Source of the DNA: Chryseobacterium flavum
Lineage (GTDB): Bacteria > Bacteroidota > Bacteroidia > Flavobacteriales > Weeksellaceae
NCBI RefSeq assembly: GCF_003385595.1
Contig: NZ_QNUE01000002.1
Span: 124,001 to 188,000, forward strand
Direction of reading: 5' to 3'
Length of the DNA: 64,000 nt
Program-made: the position numbers and the translations under genes
Notes under the pieces: generated by a model
Database searches by the model: none
What the model was told of the DNA's origin: nothing
The model's input: only the letters and a program-made list of their open reading frames with translations
Shown here: in pieces, positions 24,157 through 31,997 of the stretch
How positions within the stretch are numbered: position 1 is the stretch's first letter
Layout: the number at the start of each line of letters is the position of its first letter

Positions 24157-24979
24157 TGTGAACGTGGTCTACTTTAAACATCATTGTAAGATTATTGGTA
24201 ACGTCTACCAAATGCTGGTTTGATCCCATCAACATATCATTGGCGGTTGTAAGAGTAAGAGGTTTGTTTCCGCTTAAAAACTGATTAAGATCTGCCAGAA
24301 TGTGAACAGAAGGACGGATTTTTCCTGTTACTCTGGCTGTTGTTGGAAAATTTAAAGTAATCTCACGATAAAGATCCGGGGCGTTATTTTCTGTTGTATT
24401 CCCCATATTTCCAGTATGATTCATAAATTCCTTATAAGGAGCATCTGTAGCATATTTTCCTTCCAGCTTTACAAAAACATAACCGGCAGCCCATGACCAG
24501 GACATTCCTTTCTGCTTGGCTTTAGTCCAGAACTCAGCCTGCCCGTCCTGTCCGAGTAAATAAGCCTTTTGACTGATTCCCAATCCGAATTTAATTGTTT
24601 TATAATTGTTTTTCGGAATACCATCCAGATTAAGATATATAATTCCGGCTACAGCATCTGCCTGATCTACGATAAAAGCACCTTTATCAGGGTTGTTTTC
24701 ATTGTATTTAAATTCATTTCCATTTTCGTCAATCAGTGAGATGTTGCTGATTATATATTTCAAAGCAGAAAAATTATGTTTCTGACCATTGGAAGAAGTC
24801 TGAACCGTCTGATTTAGAACGATATCTCCCACATTGTTAAATCCATTTTCAAATTTGATCTGAAGCTTTCCGGGTGCAGTATCCTGTGGGTTGTCATCAT
24901 CCCTGCTGCTTCCGCAGGCTGTAAAAGAGAATACAGTAAAGGCAATAAAGAATAGTGATAAAAATTTATAAATTTTCAT
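24149..24979 (-). CDS. MbnP-family copper-binding lipoprotein
   Basis: A 276-residue lipoprotein starting MKIYKFLSLFF, with lipobox FTACGSS near residue 20. The ATG at 24979 is preferred to an upstream in-frame start at 25033 because only it puts the signal peptide at the N-terminus. The MbnP domain shows LQIKFENGFNNVGDIVLN, SALKYIISNISLIDENGN, a tryptophan-rich segment (WTKAKQKGMSWSWAAGYVF) and the C-terminal MMFKVDHVHND with candidate metal ligands. Family members bind Cu(I) after the partner MbnH forms kynurenine from tryptophan. It is the first gene of the MbnP-MbnH-barrel operon, downstream of repeat copy B. Confidence 0.87.
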   Translation of the reverse strand: MKIYKFLSLFFIAFTVFSFTACGSSRDDDNPQDTAPGKLQIKFENGFNNVGDIVLNQTVQTSSNGQKHNFSALKYIISNISLIDENGNEFKYNENNPDKGAFIVDQADAVAGIIYLNLDGIPKNNYKTIKFGLGISQKAYLLGQDGQAEFWTKAKQKGMSWSWAAGYVFVKLEGKYATDAPYKEFMNHTGNMGNTTENNAPDLYREITLNFPTTARVTGKIRPSVHILADLNQFLSGNKPLTLTTANDMLMGSNQHLVDVTNNLTMMFKVDHVHND

Positions 24980-25025
24980 TGTTGATTTTTTAAGTTGAAT
25001 TTTTGTGTAATGTGAAAACATTTTT

Positions 25026-25151
25026 TGCCACAAAAAGGCACGAAAGTTCTTACACTTAAGTTATTAAGCGATAAGTTTTATGCATAAAAGAACACTTAAG
25101 CTTTTTTAAATATCAAAGATTTAATTAATGCTTTTGCGACTTTTGTGGTTA
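25026..25151. repeat. palindromic intergenic repeat, copy B (MITE-like)
   Basis: A 126-bp unit whose ends, GCCACAAAAAGGCACGAAAG and CTTTTGCGACTTTTGTGG, are imperfect inverted repeats related to those of copy A. ACTTAAGTTATT in the core matches copy A. It lies between the MbnP operon and the CxGKCY gene and may carry the MbnP promoter. Confidence 0.6.
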
Positions 25152-25167
25152 GATAGTGACAGCTAAC

Positions 25168-25536
25168 TTAAAAAACCGGTGGTTTGAAAATATGGGTCAG
25201 AAACAGAAAAGAATAGGTTGTTTCGTAGATAAAGCTGAAATTGAAAAACACAAGTTTCTCAGTAGTGGTGATCTCTGTTGTTTCAGGCAGGATATATGTG
25301 TCCAGGATTTTCTGTCCTGAGTTTTTTATTTTCTGAAAAGGAGAAGACTCTGAATCATTGGTTTTTGCCAATTCTTTACTCAGATAACATTTCCCATTAC
25401 AATGAATCTCCGGTCTGCTTTTATTAATGCAGAGAACTTTAACAATATAATTATAATTTACAGCATACTCTACCAATGGTACTAAAGGTCTTAGCCCCAT
25501 ATAAAGAGTAAAAAGTATGCTGTAAAATAATTTCAT
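25168..25536 (-). CDS. small CxGKCY-motif exported or membrane protein A
   Basis: I do not recognise a named family. The 122-residue product starts with a hydrophobic segment (LFYSILFTLYMGLRPLVPLVEY). The patterned stretch YAVNYNYIVKVLCINKSRPE then HCNGKCYLSKELAKT holds three cysteines. A second hydrophobic stretch (FFNFSFIYETTYSFLFL) and the C-terminal HIFKPPVF follow. A paralogue lies at 27357-27719 and shares VxYAVNYxYIVKxLC, CxGKCYxxKELAKT and the terminal PP. The start is 4 bp after the superoxide dismutase stop, so the two are co-transcribed. Position among SOD, SCO, YHS and MbnP genes suggests a role in periplasmic copper or redox balance. Confidence 0.75.
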   Translation of the reverse strand: MKLFYSILFTLYMGLRPLVPLVEYAVNYNYIVKVLCINKSRPEIHCNGKCYLSKELAKTNDSESSPFQKIKNSGQKILDTYILPETTEITTTEKLVFFNFSFIYETTYSFLFLTHIFKPPVF

Positions 25537-25540
25537 GAGA

Positions 25541-26215
25541 CTATTTCCTGCTTAAAGCCTCATCATATCTTTTACTTACTTCTTTCCAGTTCAGCACGTT
25601 CCAGATTGCGGAAAGATAATCAGCTCTTTTGTTCTGATACTTCAGGTAATATGCATGTTCCCATACATCAATTCCAAGGATTGGAGTACCTTTCTCCTCC
25701 ACCACATCCATAAGAGGGTTATCTTGGTTTGGGGTTGAGGAAACGAATAGTTTTCCATTTTTATCTACAGAAAGCCATGCCCAACCGGAACCGAAACGGT
25801 CTGCTCCTGCTTTGCTCATTTTTTCTTTGAAAGCATCCATACTTCCGAAAGTTTCATTGATGGCTTTTGCCAGTTTTGCAGAAGGCTGTGTATTTTTTTC
25901 AGGGGTAAGGATTGTCCAGAAAAGTTCGTGGTTATAATGTCCGCCTGCATTATTTCTTACGGCAGGACTTACCTTTGAAGTTTCTCCCAGAATCTGGATC
26001 AGGGTCTGTTTTTCCTGTGGGGTTCCCGCTATTGCTTTATTCAAATTGGCTGTATAAGCAGCACCATGTTTTGAATAGTGAATTTCCATAGTCTGGGCAT
26101 CTATAGATCCCTCCAATGCATTGTAAGCATATGGCAAAGGAGTCTGTTTAAACTGAGCCATTGTAAACTGAGCCGCAAATACTGCACTTAAAGCAGCTAT
26201 TTTCAAAATTTTCAT
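25541..26215 (-). CDS. sodA: exported Fe/Mn superoxide dismutase
   Basis: A 224-residue SOD that converts superoxide to peroxide and oxygen. Unlike the usual cytosolic enzyme it has a clear signal peptide ([16 protein letters not shown], about 5-20) and should act in the periplasm or outside. The metal ligands are visible: His in [12 protein letters not shown], His in [10 protein letters not shown], and Asp and His in [11 protein letters not shown]. Other family blocks include FGSGWAWL and [14 protein letters not shown]. Fe or Mn preference cannot be settled. It is followed after 4 bp by the CxGKCY protein gene and preceded by SCO and YHS genes on the same strand, which makes a copper/oxidative-stress neighbourhood. 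Confidence 0.93.
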   Translation of the reverse strand: MKILKIAALSAVFAAQFTMAQFKQTPLPYAYNALEGSIDAQTMEIHYSKHGAAYTANLNKAIAGTPQEKQTLIQILGETSKVSPAVRNNAGGHYNHELFWTILTPEKNTQPSAKLAKAINETFGSMDAFKEKMSKAGADRFGSGWAWLSVDKNGKLFVSSTPNQDNPLMDVVEEKGTPILGIDVWEHAYYLKYQNKRADYLSAIWNVLNWKEVSKRYDEALSRK

Positions 26216-26266
26216 AACATTTTGTTATAAGGTTAAACAATATTTCTGTAGGAAGATGAGTCTTCC

Positions 26267-26944
26267 TTACTTAAGCAATTTTTTAATATCTTCAATCAGA
26301 ATTTCCCTGTCGGGATGGTACCTACCGGTTAACTTAGGTGTTTTTCCCTCCGGATCTTCATAATTCAGCCCTGAATAATAAAGGATAGGCATGTTATCCT
26401 TATTATATCTGCATCGGATATTCCCTTCCTGATCCACCAGGGCAATCATTCCGCTATGATTCAGGCTTTCACCTTCATCTTCCTGATCTCCGACATAAAT
26501 ATTAAATTGATCAGCCAGGTCACCAATATAGTTCCTGTCACCCGTCAGAAAATGCCAGTTTGGAGATTTCGCACCTATTCTTTCAGCATGTTCTTTCAAA
26601 GTTTCAGGGGTGTCATTTTCCGGATCAATACTAATGGAAACAATTCCGAAGTTGGGATCGTTAATCTCATTTTGAACAGCCTTCATATTGGTATTCATCA
26701 CCGGACATATTGTAGGGCATTTGCTGAAGAAAAATTCTACGAGATAGACCTTTCCCAACATATCCTTATTGGTGATTTTTTTACTGTTCTGATCAGTCAA
26801 TTCAAAATCCGGGACTTTCATCACAGTATAAAGGTTTTTCTTAAAGTACCCCATCCCTACCCCAATTCCCAGGAAAAGCAAGGCAATAACCACAATAGGA
26901 ATGATTACCTTAGTCTTATTGTTTGTTTTATTATTTCTGGGCAT
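26267..26944 (-). CDS. SCO1/SenC family copper-chaperone protein
   Basis: A 225-residue membrane-anchored thioredoxin-fold protein that delivers copper, or reduces disulfides, during cytochrome oxidase CuA assembly. The anchor is VIIPIVVIALLFLGIGVGM near residues 13-31. The Cu-binding CPTICP motif lies near 88-93 and the third ligand His in NHSGMIALVD near 179. Other family blocks are LVEFFFSKCP and VSISIDPENDTPE. The ATG at 26944 is chosen over 26986 because the latter lies deep inside the preceding YHS gene; the chosen start overlaps that gene by 14 bp, which suggests coupling. It belongs to the same metal-handling neighbourhood as SOD and the MbnP operon. Confidence 0.9.
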   Translation of the reverse strand: MPRNNKTNNKTKVIIPIVVIALLFLGIGVGMGYFKKNLYTVMKVPDFELTDQNSKKITNKDMLGKVYLVEFFFSKCPTICPVMNTNMKAVQNEINDPNFGIVSISIDPENDTPETLKEHAERIGAKSPNWHFLTGDRNYIGDLADQFNIYVGDQEDEGESLNHSGMIALVDQEGNIRCRYNKDNMPILYYSGLNYEDPEGKTPKLTGRYHPDREILIEDIKKLLK

Positions 26945-27206
26945 ACTTCTCCGGGGTTTTCTTGAATTCATCTTTACAGTAAACACTGCAAAAACCGTAC
27001 GTTTTATTTTTATATATAGCTGTATCTTTAAGGGATCCGGCAGTTTTCATGTGACAGATCGGATCCTCTTCATTTACGACCTGTACATTTTCTATCTTCT
27101 TTCCAGAAGAGTCCATGTGACTTGCATGTTTTACCTGCGGAGTATCTTTTGCGCAGGACAATAGTGATATTGACAGAAATACTGTCAAAATAATAGGTGA
27201 TTTCAT
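26931..27206 (-). CDS. YHS-domain metal-binding lipoprotein
   Basis: A 91-residue protein with a lipoprotein signal (SISLLSCAKD). A HASHMDSSGKK segment with possible metal ligands follows. A short YHS domain covers about residues 47-88 (DPICHMKTAG, IYKNKTYGFCSVYCKDEFKKTPEKY cut after the second Cys). YHS domains are found on copper ATPases and other metal proteins, where they hold heavy metals. It overlaps the SCO gene and is first in that pair, so it may hand metal to SCO or help to sense it. Function is inferred. Confidence 0.85.
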   Translation of the reverse strand: MKSPIILTVFLSISLLSCAKDTPQVKHASHMDSSGKKIENVQVVNEEDPICHMKTAGSLKDTAIYKNKTYGFCSVYCKDEFKKTPEKYAQK

Positions 27207-27356
27207 TTTGAATTAAATTGAAATTAATGATAATGCTCAAAATAGAAAATACAATTTTGTAGGGACCGATAGTAATAAAAACACTGAAATATTGCTTTTT
27301 AGATCATATCTAACCCTTTCAAAATTTAAAACTAAAAATTTAGTTTATGACATCAT

Positions 27357-27719
27357 CTACACTAACGGGGGATGAAATATTTTGGAAAAATAGTCAGTGG
27401 TATGGAAATCAAAATACTCTGATCCTGATAAGTCCAAAAGTCCGGACGGTTCTTTTTTATCAGAAAAAGAAAAAATCTCATTGGATAAAAAAATATCTAA
27501 TCCGGTAATTTTTATCGTTTGGGAACTATTGGATTGTTTTTCTGTTTTTGCCAGTTCTTTTGTTACATAACATTTCCCTTTGCAGGTTGACTGCGGAATA
27601 GCTCTGTTCTCACAAAGGTTTTTGACAATATAATCGTAGTTAACAGCATAATTCACCAGTGGCAAAACGGGGCGTATTGCAATGGTAAAAATAATGAATA
27701 TGGAAATTAACAACTTCAA
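27357..27719 (-). CDS. small CxGKCY-motif exported or membrane protein B
   Basis: Paralogue of the protein at 25168. The 120-residue product opens with a hydrophobic segment (LLISIFIIFTIAIRPVLPLV). YAVNYDYIVKNLCENRA then STCKGKCYVTKELAKTEK follows, and it ends YFSKIFHPPLV. The three aligned cysteines, the KCY turn, the KELAKT helix start and the terminal PP are shared with copy A, while the middle differs. The gene stands alone on the minus strand with 150 bp to the YHS gene downstream. I cannot name a family. Duplication around the SOD-SCO-YHS genes argues for a shared periplasmic metal or redox task. Confidence 0.75.
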   Translation of the reverse strand: MKLLISIFIIFTIAIRPVLPLVNYAVNYDYIVKNLCENRAIPQSTCKGKCYVTKELAKTEKQSNSSQTIKITGLDIFLSNEIFSFSDKKEPSGLLDLSGSEYFDFHTTDYFSKIFHPPLV

Positions 27720-27923
27720 TTATTAGGTTCTGTCCTACAAAGATACTATTTCAAAATTGTTTTATACTTCATTTATGATGAATGTCATTGATCATTTTAC
27801 AAATATCTTATAAAAGTTTTTTCATTTATTTCCTGAATCTGTTACCCATAAAATTAATAAAACTGTGTCTGTTATCCCGGCAATATTATCCCGATCTTTG
27901 ATAAAGGCTTCAGATTTACATTT

Positions 27924-28451
27924 ATGATTGAGATAAGAACAGCGGTTCCTGAAGATGCTCCATACATTGCATTACTGGGAAGAGTAACTTTTACCGAAAC
28001 TTTTTCAGAATATTTCCGGGACCCACAGGATTTGTTTGACTACTATGAACGTACTTTTAATGTAGCGAAAATCAGAGCAGGCATACAAAACAATAACAAT
28101 AAATTCTGGATTGCTTTTTGGAATGATCTTCCTATTGGCTATGCCAAGCTTAAAGTAGTTTCTCCTACGGAGTTTATTACAGCAGATGCAGTTTCCCAAC
28201 TGCAGAAGATCTATGTGCTGAAAGAATTTCTGGATAAAAAAGCGGGTAAAGCTTTAATGGATCAATTGATGTATTTCTTTAACAATTCTGCCAGTACCCA
28301 TCTCTGGCTTTCTGTTCTGAATTCCAATGAGCGTGCCCTTAATTTTTACTATAAAAACGGGTTTTCAAAGGCAGGTGAACATCAATTTACCATAGGTAAA
28401 GAAACATTTGATTTCATTGCCTTATCAAAGCAAAAATTTAGTTCTTTATAA
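27924..28451 (+). CDS. GNAT family N-acetyltransferase
   Basis: A 175-residue acetyl-CoA-dependent acetyltransferase with unknown substrate. The fold runs from IEIRTAVPEDAPYIA through the acetyl-CoA-binding region (QLQKIYVLKEFLDKKAGKAL, about 89-110, a variant of the Q/RxxGxG/A loop) to the family's C-terminal NSNERALNFYYKNGF, about 133-147. Many GNATs with this layout acetylate amino-acid or peptide amines. It is a lone plus-strand gene between minus-strand metal clusters, with its own strong terminator. Confidence 0.88.
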   Translation: MIEIRTAVPEDAPYIALLGRVTFTETFSEYFRDPQDLFDYYERTFNVAKIRAGIQNNNNKFWIAFWNDLPIGYAKLKVVSPTEFITADAVSQLQKIYVLKEFLDKKAGKALMDQLMYFFNNSASTHLWLSVLNSNERALNFYYKNGFSKAGEHQFTIGKETFDFIALSKQKFSSL

Positions 28452-28468
28452 AAGTTTAATCTTGTTAA

Positions 28469-28507
28469 TAAAAGCTCTCCTGAATATTTTGGAGAGCTTT
28501 TATTTTA
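28469..28507 (+). terminator. terminator of the GNAT gene
   Basis: Arms AAAGCTCTCC (28471-28480) and GGAGAGCTTT (28491-28500), 10-nt loop, then TATTTTAT. Confidence 0.85.
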
Positions 28508-28559
28508 TCCTGTTAAAACTTTTCATCCTGCCTCATTATTAATATATATGTTTTAAATA

Positions 28560-28592
28560 ACAAAAGCCCTGCTGAATCAGCAGAGCTTTATT
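28560..28592 (-). terminator. terminator of the metal ATPase gene
   Basis: On the minus strand AAAGCTCTGCTG and CAGCAGGGCTTT pair around ATT with one wobble, followed by TTG, 34 nt after the ATPase stop. Confidence 0.75.
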
Positions 28593-28625
28593 AAATATGA
28601 TTTAGTTGTGTTTATTATTTGCTTC

Positions 28626-30602
28626 TTAAAATTTCATTCTCTGAATTCTCACTGCATTTAAAATAGCCAGCAAAGCTACTCCTACATCAGCAAATACGGC
28701 TTCCCACATTGTTGCCAATCCTCCAGCCCCGAGAATAAGGACAATAGCTTTAACAGCAAAGGCAAGAACAATATTCTGCCAAACGATCTTTTTAGTTTGT
28801 TTTCCGATATTGATGGCCATCGGGATTTTACTGGGTTTATCATCCTGAATCACTACATCTGCAGTTTCAATGGTGGCATCACTTCCCAAGCCTCCCATCG
28901 CAATTCCTACATCACTTAAGGCGACTACAGGAGCATCGTTTACTCCGTCTCCTACAAATGCTACGGTCTGGTTTTTAGCTTTGATTTCTTTAACCTTATT
29001 TACTTTATCCTCGGGCAGCAGATCCCCGAATGCATTGTCAATTCCCAGCTGGTCTGCTACATATTTCACTACAGTACCTTTATCACCACTCAACATCGTA
29101 GCTTTTACATTCATTTTGTGCAAATTGTCTACAGTTTCTCTGGCATCTTCTTTTATGCTGTCTGCAATGGTGATAAAGCCTGCAAATTTTTTATCGTAAG
29201 CCACAGCAATGACCGTGTACACAATATTGGTATGGTTAAGATCATAAGTGATATTGAATTTATCCATCAGTTTAAAATTCCCAATCAGAAGTTCTTTCCC
29301 ATTAACCGTGGCTTTCAGCCCATGACCAGCAATTTCTTCTACATTTTCTAAAGGAATGGAATGATTGATATCTCCCACATAATTGTGAATCGCAGTTGCC
29401 ACCGGATGGGTGCTTTTACTTTCAAGGGCATTAACCAGCTGAAGGATTTCTTCTTTGTTAAATTCAGGGCTTATGCTTACTTCCTGAACTTTGAAAACAC
29501 CTTCTGTCATGGTTCCGGTTTTGTCCATTACTACATTCTGAATCTCTGCAATACTGTCCAGGAAATTACTTCCTTTGAACAGAATCCCGTTTCGGCTTGC
29601 CGCCCCAATTCCCCCGAAATATCCTAATGGAATAGAAATAACAAGGGCACAAGGACAGGAAATCACAAGGAAAATCAGCGCTCTGTATAGCCAGTCTCTG
29701 AACAGATAATCATCCACAAAAAAATATGGCAGTAAACAGATTCCTATGGCAAGAAATACCACAATAGGAGTATACACTTTAGCAAATTTCCTGATGAACA
29801 ATTCTGTAGGAGCTTTCTGAGCGGTGGCATTCTGAACCAATTCCAGAATTTTGCTCAGTTTACTGTCCTCATAAGCCGTATTTACTTTTACCAAAGCAAT
29901 ACTGTTCATATTGATCATCCCGGCAAGGACAGTTTCTCCTTTATTTTTGGTATCGGGTTTACTTTCCCCTGTCAGAGCCGCTGTATTGAATGACGCTGAT
30001 TCTGAAAACAGCTCACCATCCAACGCCAGTTTCTCACCGGGTTTCAACTGTATGATGTCTCCAATTTTAGCTTCTTTTGCTTTTATTATTTCAGGCCTGT
30101 TATTATTGTCCATAACCGTTACCTCATCCGGACGCTGGTCCAATAACGCTTTTATATTTCCTTTGGCTCTGGTAACAGCCATTGACTGGAATACCTCTCC
30201 AACCGCATAAAATAACATTACCGCTACTCCTTCAGGATATTCTCCGATAGCAAAAGCACCAATGGTTGCAATACCCATCAGAAAGAATTCTGAAAACACG
30301 TCTCCCCTGATGATACTTTTATAAGCATCCTTCAATACCGGGAATCCTACAGGAATATAAGCTGCCAGGAACCATACCAGACGTACCCAGCCTGTAAACC
30401 ATTCGGGTTTTATATAGTTATCAAAGGTAATTCCCAATAATAAGATGATAAAGGATATAATGGCAGGGAGGAACATCTGGAAAACCTTCTGATCTCCTGA
30501 ATCGTGAGAGTGATCGTGGTCATGTCCGTCTCCTTCTGAGTGATTATGTTTATGTCCTTTCGTATCTGGCTTTTCCGGGGTTGTACTACAGCATTTTTCC
30601 AT
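28626..30602 (-). CDS. heavy-metal-translocating P1B-type ATPase (Zn/Cd/Co efflux type)
   Basis: A 658-residue inner-membrane pump that exports divalent metal ions using ATP. The N-terminus has no CxxC metal-binding domain but carries a His/Asp-rich run (about 14-37, HNHSEGDGHDHDHSHD) and CC near residue 4. Family motifs are TGES in the actuator domain, SCPCA near residue 316 in the membrane, DKTGTMTEG with the phosphorylated Asp near 359, a His-Pro motif (STHPVA) near 400 and GDGVNDAPV near 550. The CPC and His-rich tail favour zinc, cadmium or cobalt over copper. It is transcribed from a promoter with a TGCAAT-N3-ATTGCA operator directly after the Fur-family gene. Confidence 0.95.
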   Translation of the reverse strand: MEKCCSTTPEKPDTKGHKHNHSEGDGHDHDHSHDSGDQKVFQMFLPAIISFIILLLGITFDNYIKPEWFTGWVRLVWFLAAYIPVGFPVLKDAYKSIIRGDVFSEFFLMGIATIGAFAIGEYPEGVAVMLFYAVGEVFQSMAVTRAKGNIKALLDQRPDEVTVMDNNNRPEIIKAKEAKIGDIIQLKPGEKLALDGELFSESASFNTAALTGESKPDTKNKGETVLAGMINMNSIALVKVNTAYEDSKLSKILELVQNATAQKAPTELFIRKFAKVYTPIVVFLAIGICLLPYFFVDDYLFRDWLYRALIFLVISCPCALVISIPLGYFGGIGAASRNGILFKGSNFLDSIAEIQNVVMDKTGTMTEGVFKVQEVSISPEFNKEEILQLVNALESKSTHPVATAIHNYVGDINHSIPLENVEEIAGHGLKATVNGKELLIGNFKLMDKFNITYDLNHTNIVYTVIAVAYDKKFAGFITIADSIKEDARETVDNLHKMNVKATMLSGDKGTVVKYVADQLGIDNAFGDLLPEDKVNKVKEIKAKNQTVAFVGDGVNDAPVVALSDVGIAMGGLGSDATIETADVVIQDDKPSKIPMAINIGKQTKKIVWQNIVLAFAVKAIVLILGAGGLATMWEAVFADVGVALLAILNAVRIQRMKF

Positions 30603-30619
30603 AACTGATATTTTTTATA

Positions 30620-30657
30620 CAAATGTAAAGGTGAGACTGATGCAATGCTATTGCAAA
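30620..30657 (-). promoter_or_regulatory. promoter of the metal ATPase with overlapping metal operator
   Basis: The -7 box is TACATTTG at 30627-30620, 18 nt before the start codon. Upstream, TTTG at 30657-30654 lies inside the operator, 26 nt from the -7 box, longer than the usual 19-21. The same 26-nt layout occurs at the RND promoter. Confidence 0.65.
30641..30655. promoter_or_regulatory. metal-repressor operator (TGCAAT-N3-ATTGCA), ATPase site
   Basis: Perfect 6-3-6 palindrome TGCAATGCTATTGCA. It overlaps the stop codon of the Fur-family gene and lies 39-53 bp before the ATPase start. The only other copy in the window is at 38667, and similarity extends into the flank (CAAASTTTCAAG). Confidence 0.7.
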
Positions 30658-31067
30658 CTTTCAAGACAGTTTTCGCAGATTCCCTTGGCAAACAAGCGTA
30701 TTTCATCTATCCTGAAATTGGTCTGTATGTTTTCAGGGAATGAAATATCGTCTTTGCAGGTAGTTTGTTTGCATATTTTACAATAGAAATGCAGATGCCA
30801 GTCTTTGTGTGTTTTTTCATCACAATCATCTTCGCATAGTTTGTATTTAGTGGTGGTATTCTCCTGAATGCTGTGAACAATTCCTTTTTCTTCAAAGGTT
30901 TTCAATGTTCTGTAGATGGTAATCCTGTCAGCATTTTCAAAATGATTTTCTATTTCAGAAAGGGATAAAGCCGCATCCTGAGAGCTTAAGAAATCATATA
31001 CCAGAATCCTCATACTGGTGGGTTTGGTATTTTTATCAATGAGTTTGTGTTCTATATCTTTTTTCAT
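30648..31067 (-). CDS. Fur-family transcriptional repressor
   Basis: A 139-residue metal-responsive regulator of the Fur/Zur/PerR family. The N-terminal winged helix (about 15-85) includes LSLSEIENHFENADRITIYRTL split after the first helix, and the recognition helix TIYRTLKTFEEKGIV. The C-terminal dimer domain has HKDWHLHFYCKICKQ with metal-ligand histidines and CxxC, and a second ICENC pair near 132-136 that would hold structural zinc. It lies between a CDF exporter gene (17 bp before it) and the ATPase, and its stop codon sits inside the proposed operator. It is therefore the best candidate for the repressor of the ATPase and RND promoters. The sensed metal is probably zinc, by context. Confidence 0.9.
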   Translation of the reverse strand: MKKDIEHKLIDKNTKPTSMRILVYDFLSSQDAALSLSEIENHFENADRITIYRTLKTFEEKGIVHSIQENTTTKYKLCEDDCDEKTHKDWHLHFYCKICKQTTCKDDISFPENIQTNFRIDEIRLFAKGICENCLESLQ

Positions 31068-31084
31068 TATACGTTTTTAAAATT

Positions 31085-31981
31085 TTACAGATGGGCTTCA
31101 TTTTCTTCGTAGCCTTGCTCTTCTATCTGAAAAGTTGTATGGCTGATTTTAAAGTTATTCACAGTAGTATCTGTCAATGTTTTTAATAATTGATTTTGAG
31201 AATATCCGTTCTCTTTTACAACATGCGCGCTCATCGCATTTACACTGGATGTTAGTGACCAGACATGCAGATCATGAATATTTTCCACACCCGGAATTTG
31301 TTCTAATGATTGGCGAAGTTCCCGGATATTCACGTCTTTTGGGGTTCCTTCCATTAAAACATTAATGGCTTCTTTCAAGAGTCTCCATGTTCTGGGGAAG
31401 ATCAATAGCCCGATGGCAGCTGAAATTAAAGGATCAGCATAGTACCAGCCGGTTGTCAGCATAATGACTCCGGCAATCATTACACCTACTGAAGTAAGCA
31501 TATCTGAAAGGACTTCAAAATAGGCGCCTTTCATATTCAAACTTCCTTCTGAGTCTTTTCTCAGGATCATCATTCCGACAATATTGACGATCAACCCTAT
31601 TCCTGCTACAACCAGCATCGATTTACTTTGTACTTCAGGCGGATTCTGAAAACGCTGATAGGCTTCAAACAAAACATAGATCGAAATGCCCAGTAAAACC
31701 ACTGCATTAATCACAGCTGCTAATATTTCTGTTCTGTAATAACCGTATGTTCTGGCAGGATCTGCTTTTCTTTCTCCAATTTTGATGGCTATAAATGCCA
31801 GCAATAATCCTACCACATCCGTCAGCATATGGGCTGCATCGGCTAATAATGCAAGACTGTTGGTCAATATACCCCCTATTACCTCAGCGATAAGATAAGT
31901 TCCGCTGAGGCAGAGTACAATCAGGAGGCTCTTTTTATGTCTGCTTCCTGCAGAAACCGTTTGTGTTGGTGTGTTTTCCAT
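31085..31981 (-). CDS. CDF family cation diffusion facilitator (CzcD/ZitB type)
   Basis: A 298-residue inner-membrane exporter of Zn, Cd or Co by proton antiport. Six transmembrane helices are predicted over about 15-205. The metal-site helices are LALLADAAHMLTDVVGLLLA (HxxxD) and YFEVLSDMLTSVGVMIAG. The cytosolic C-terminal domain has IHDLHVWSLTSSVNAMSAHV, a zinc-sensing module. A His pair occurs at the very end (NEAHL). The gene is 16 bp after the bestrophin-family gene and 17 bp before the Fur-family gene, so the three form one operon. Confidence 0.93.
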   Translation of the reverse strand: MENTPTQTVSAGSRHKKSLLIVLCLSGTYLIAEVIGGILTNSLALLADAAHMLTDVVGLLLAFIAIKIGERKADPARTYGYYRTEILAAVINAVVLLGISIYVLFEAYQRFQNPPEVQSKSMLVVAGIGLIVNIVGMMILRKDSEGSLNMKGAYFEVLSDMLTSVGVMIAGVIMLTTGWYYADPLISAAIGLLIFPRTWRLLKEAINVLMEGTPKDVNIRELRQSLEQIPGVENIHDLHVWSLTSSVNAMSAHVVKENGYSQNQLLKTLTDTTVNNFKISHTTFQIEEQGYEENEAHL

Positions 31982-31997
31982 AGGGTGTATGGTTTAT

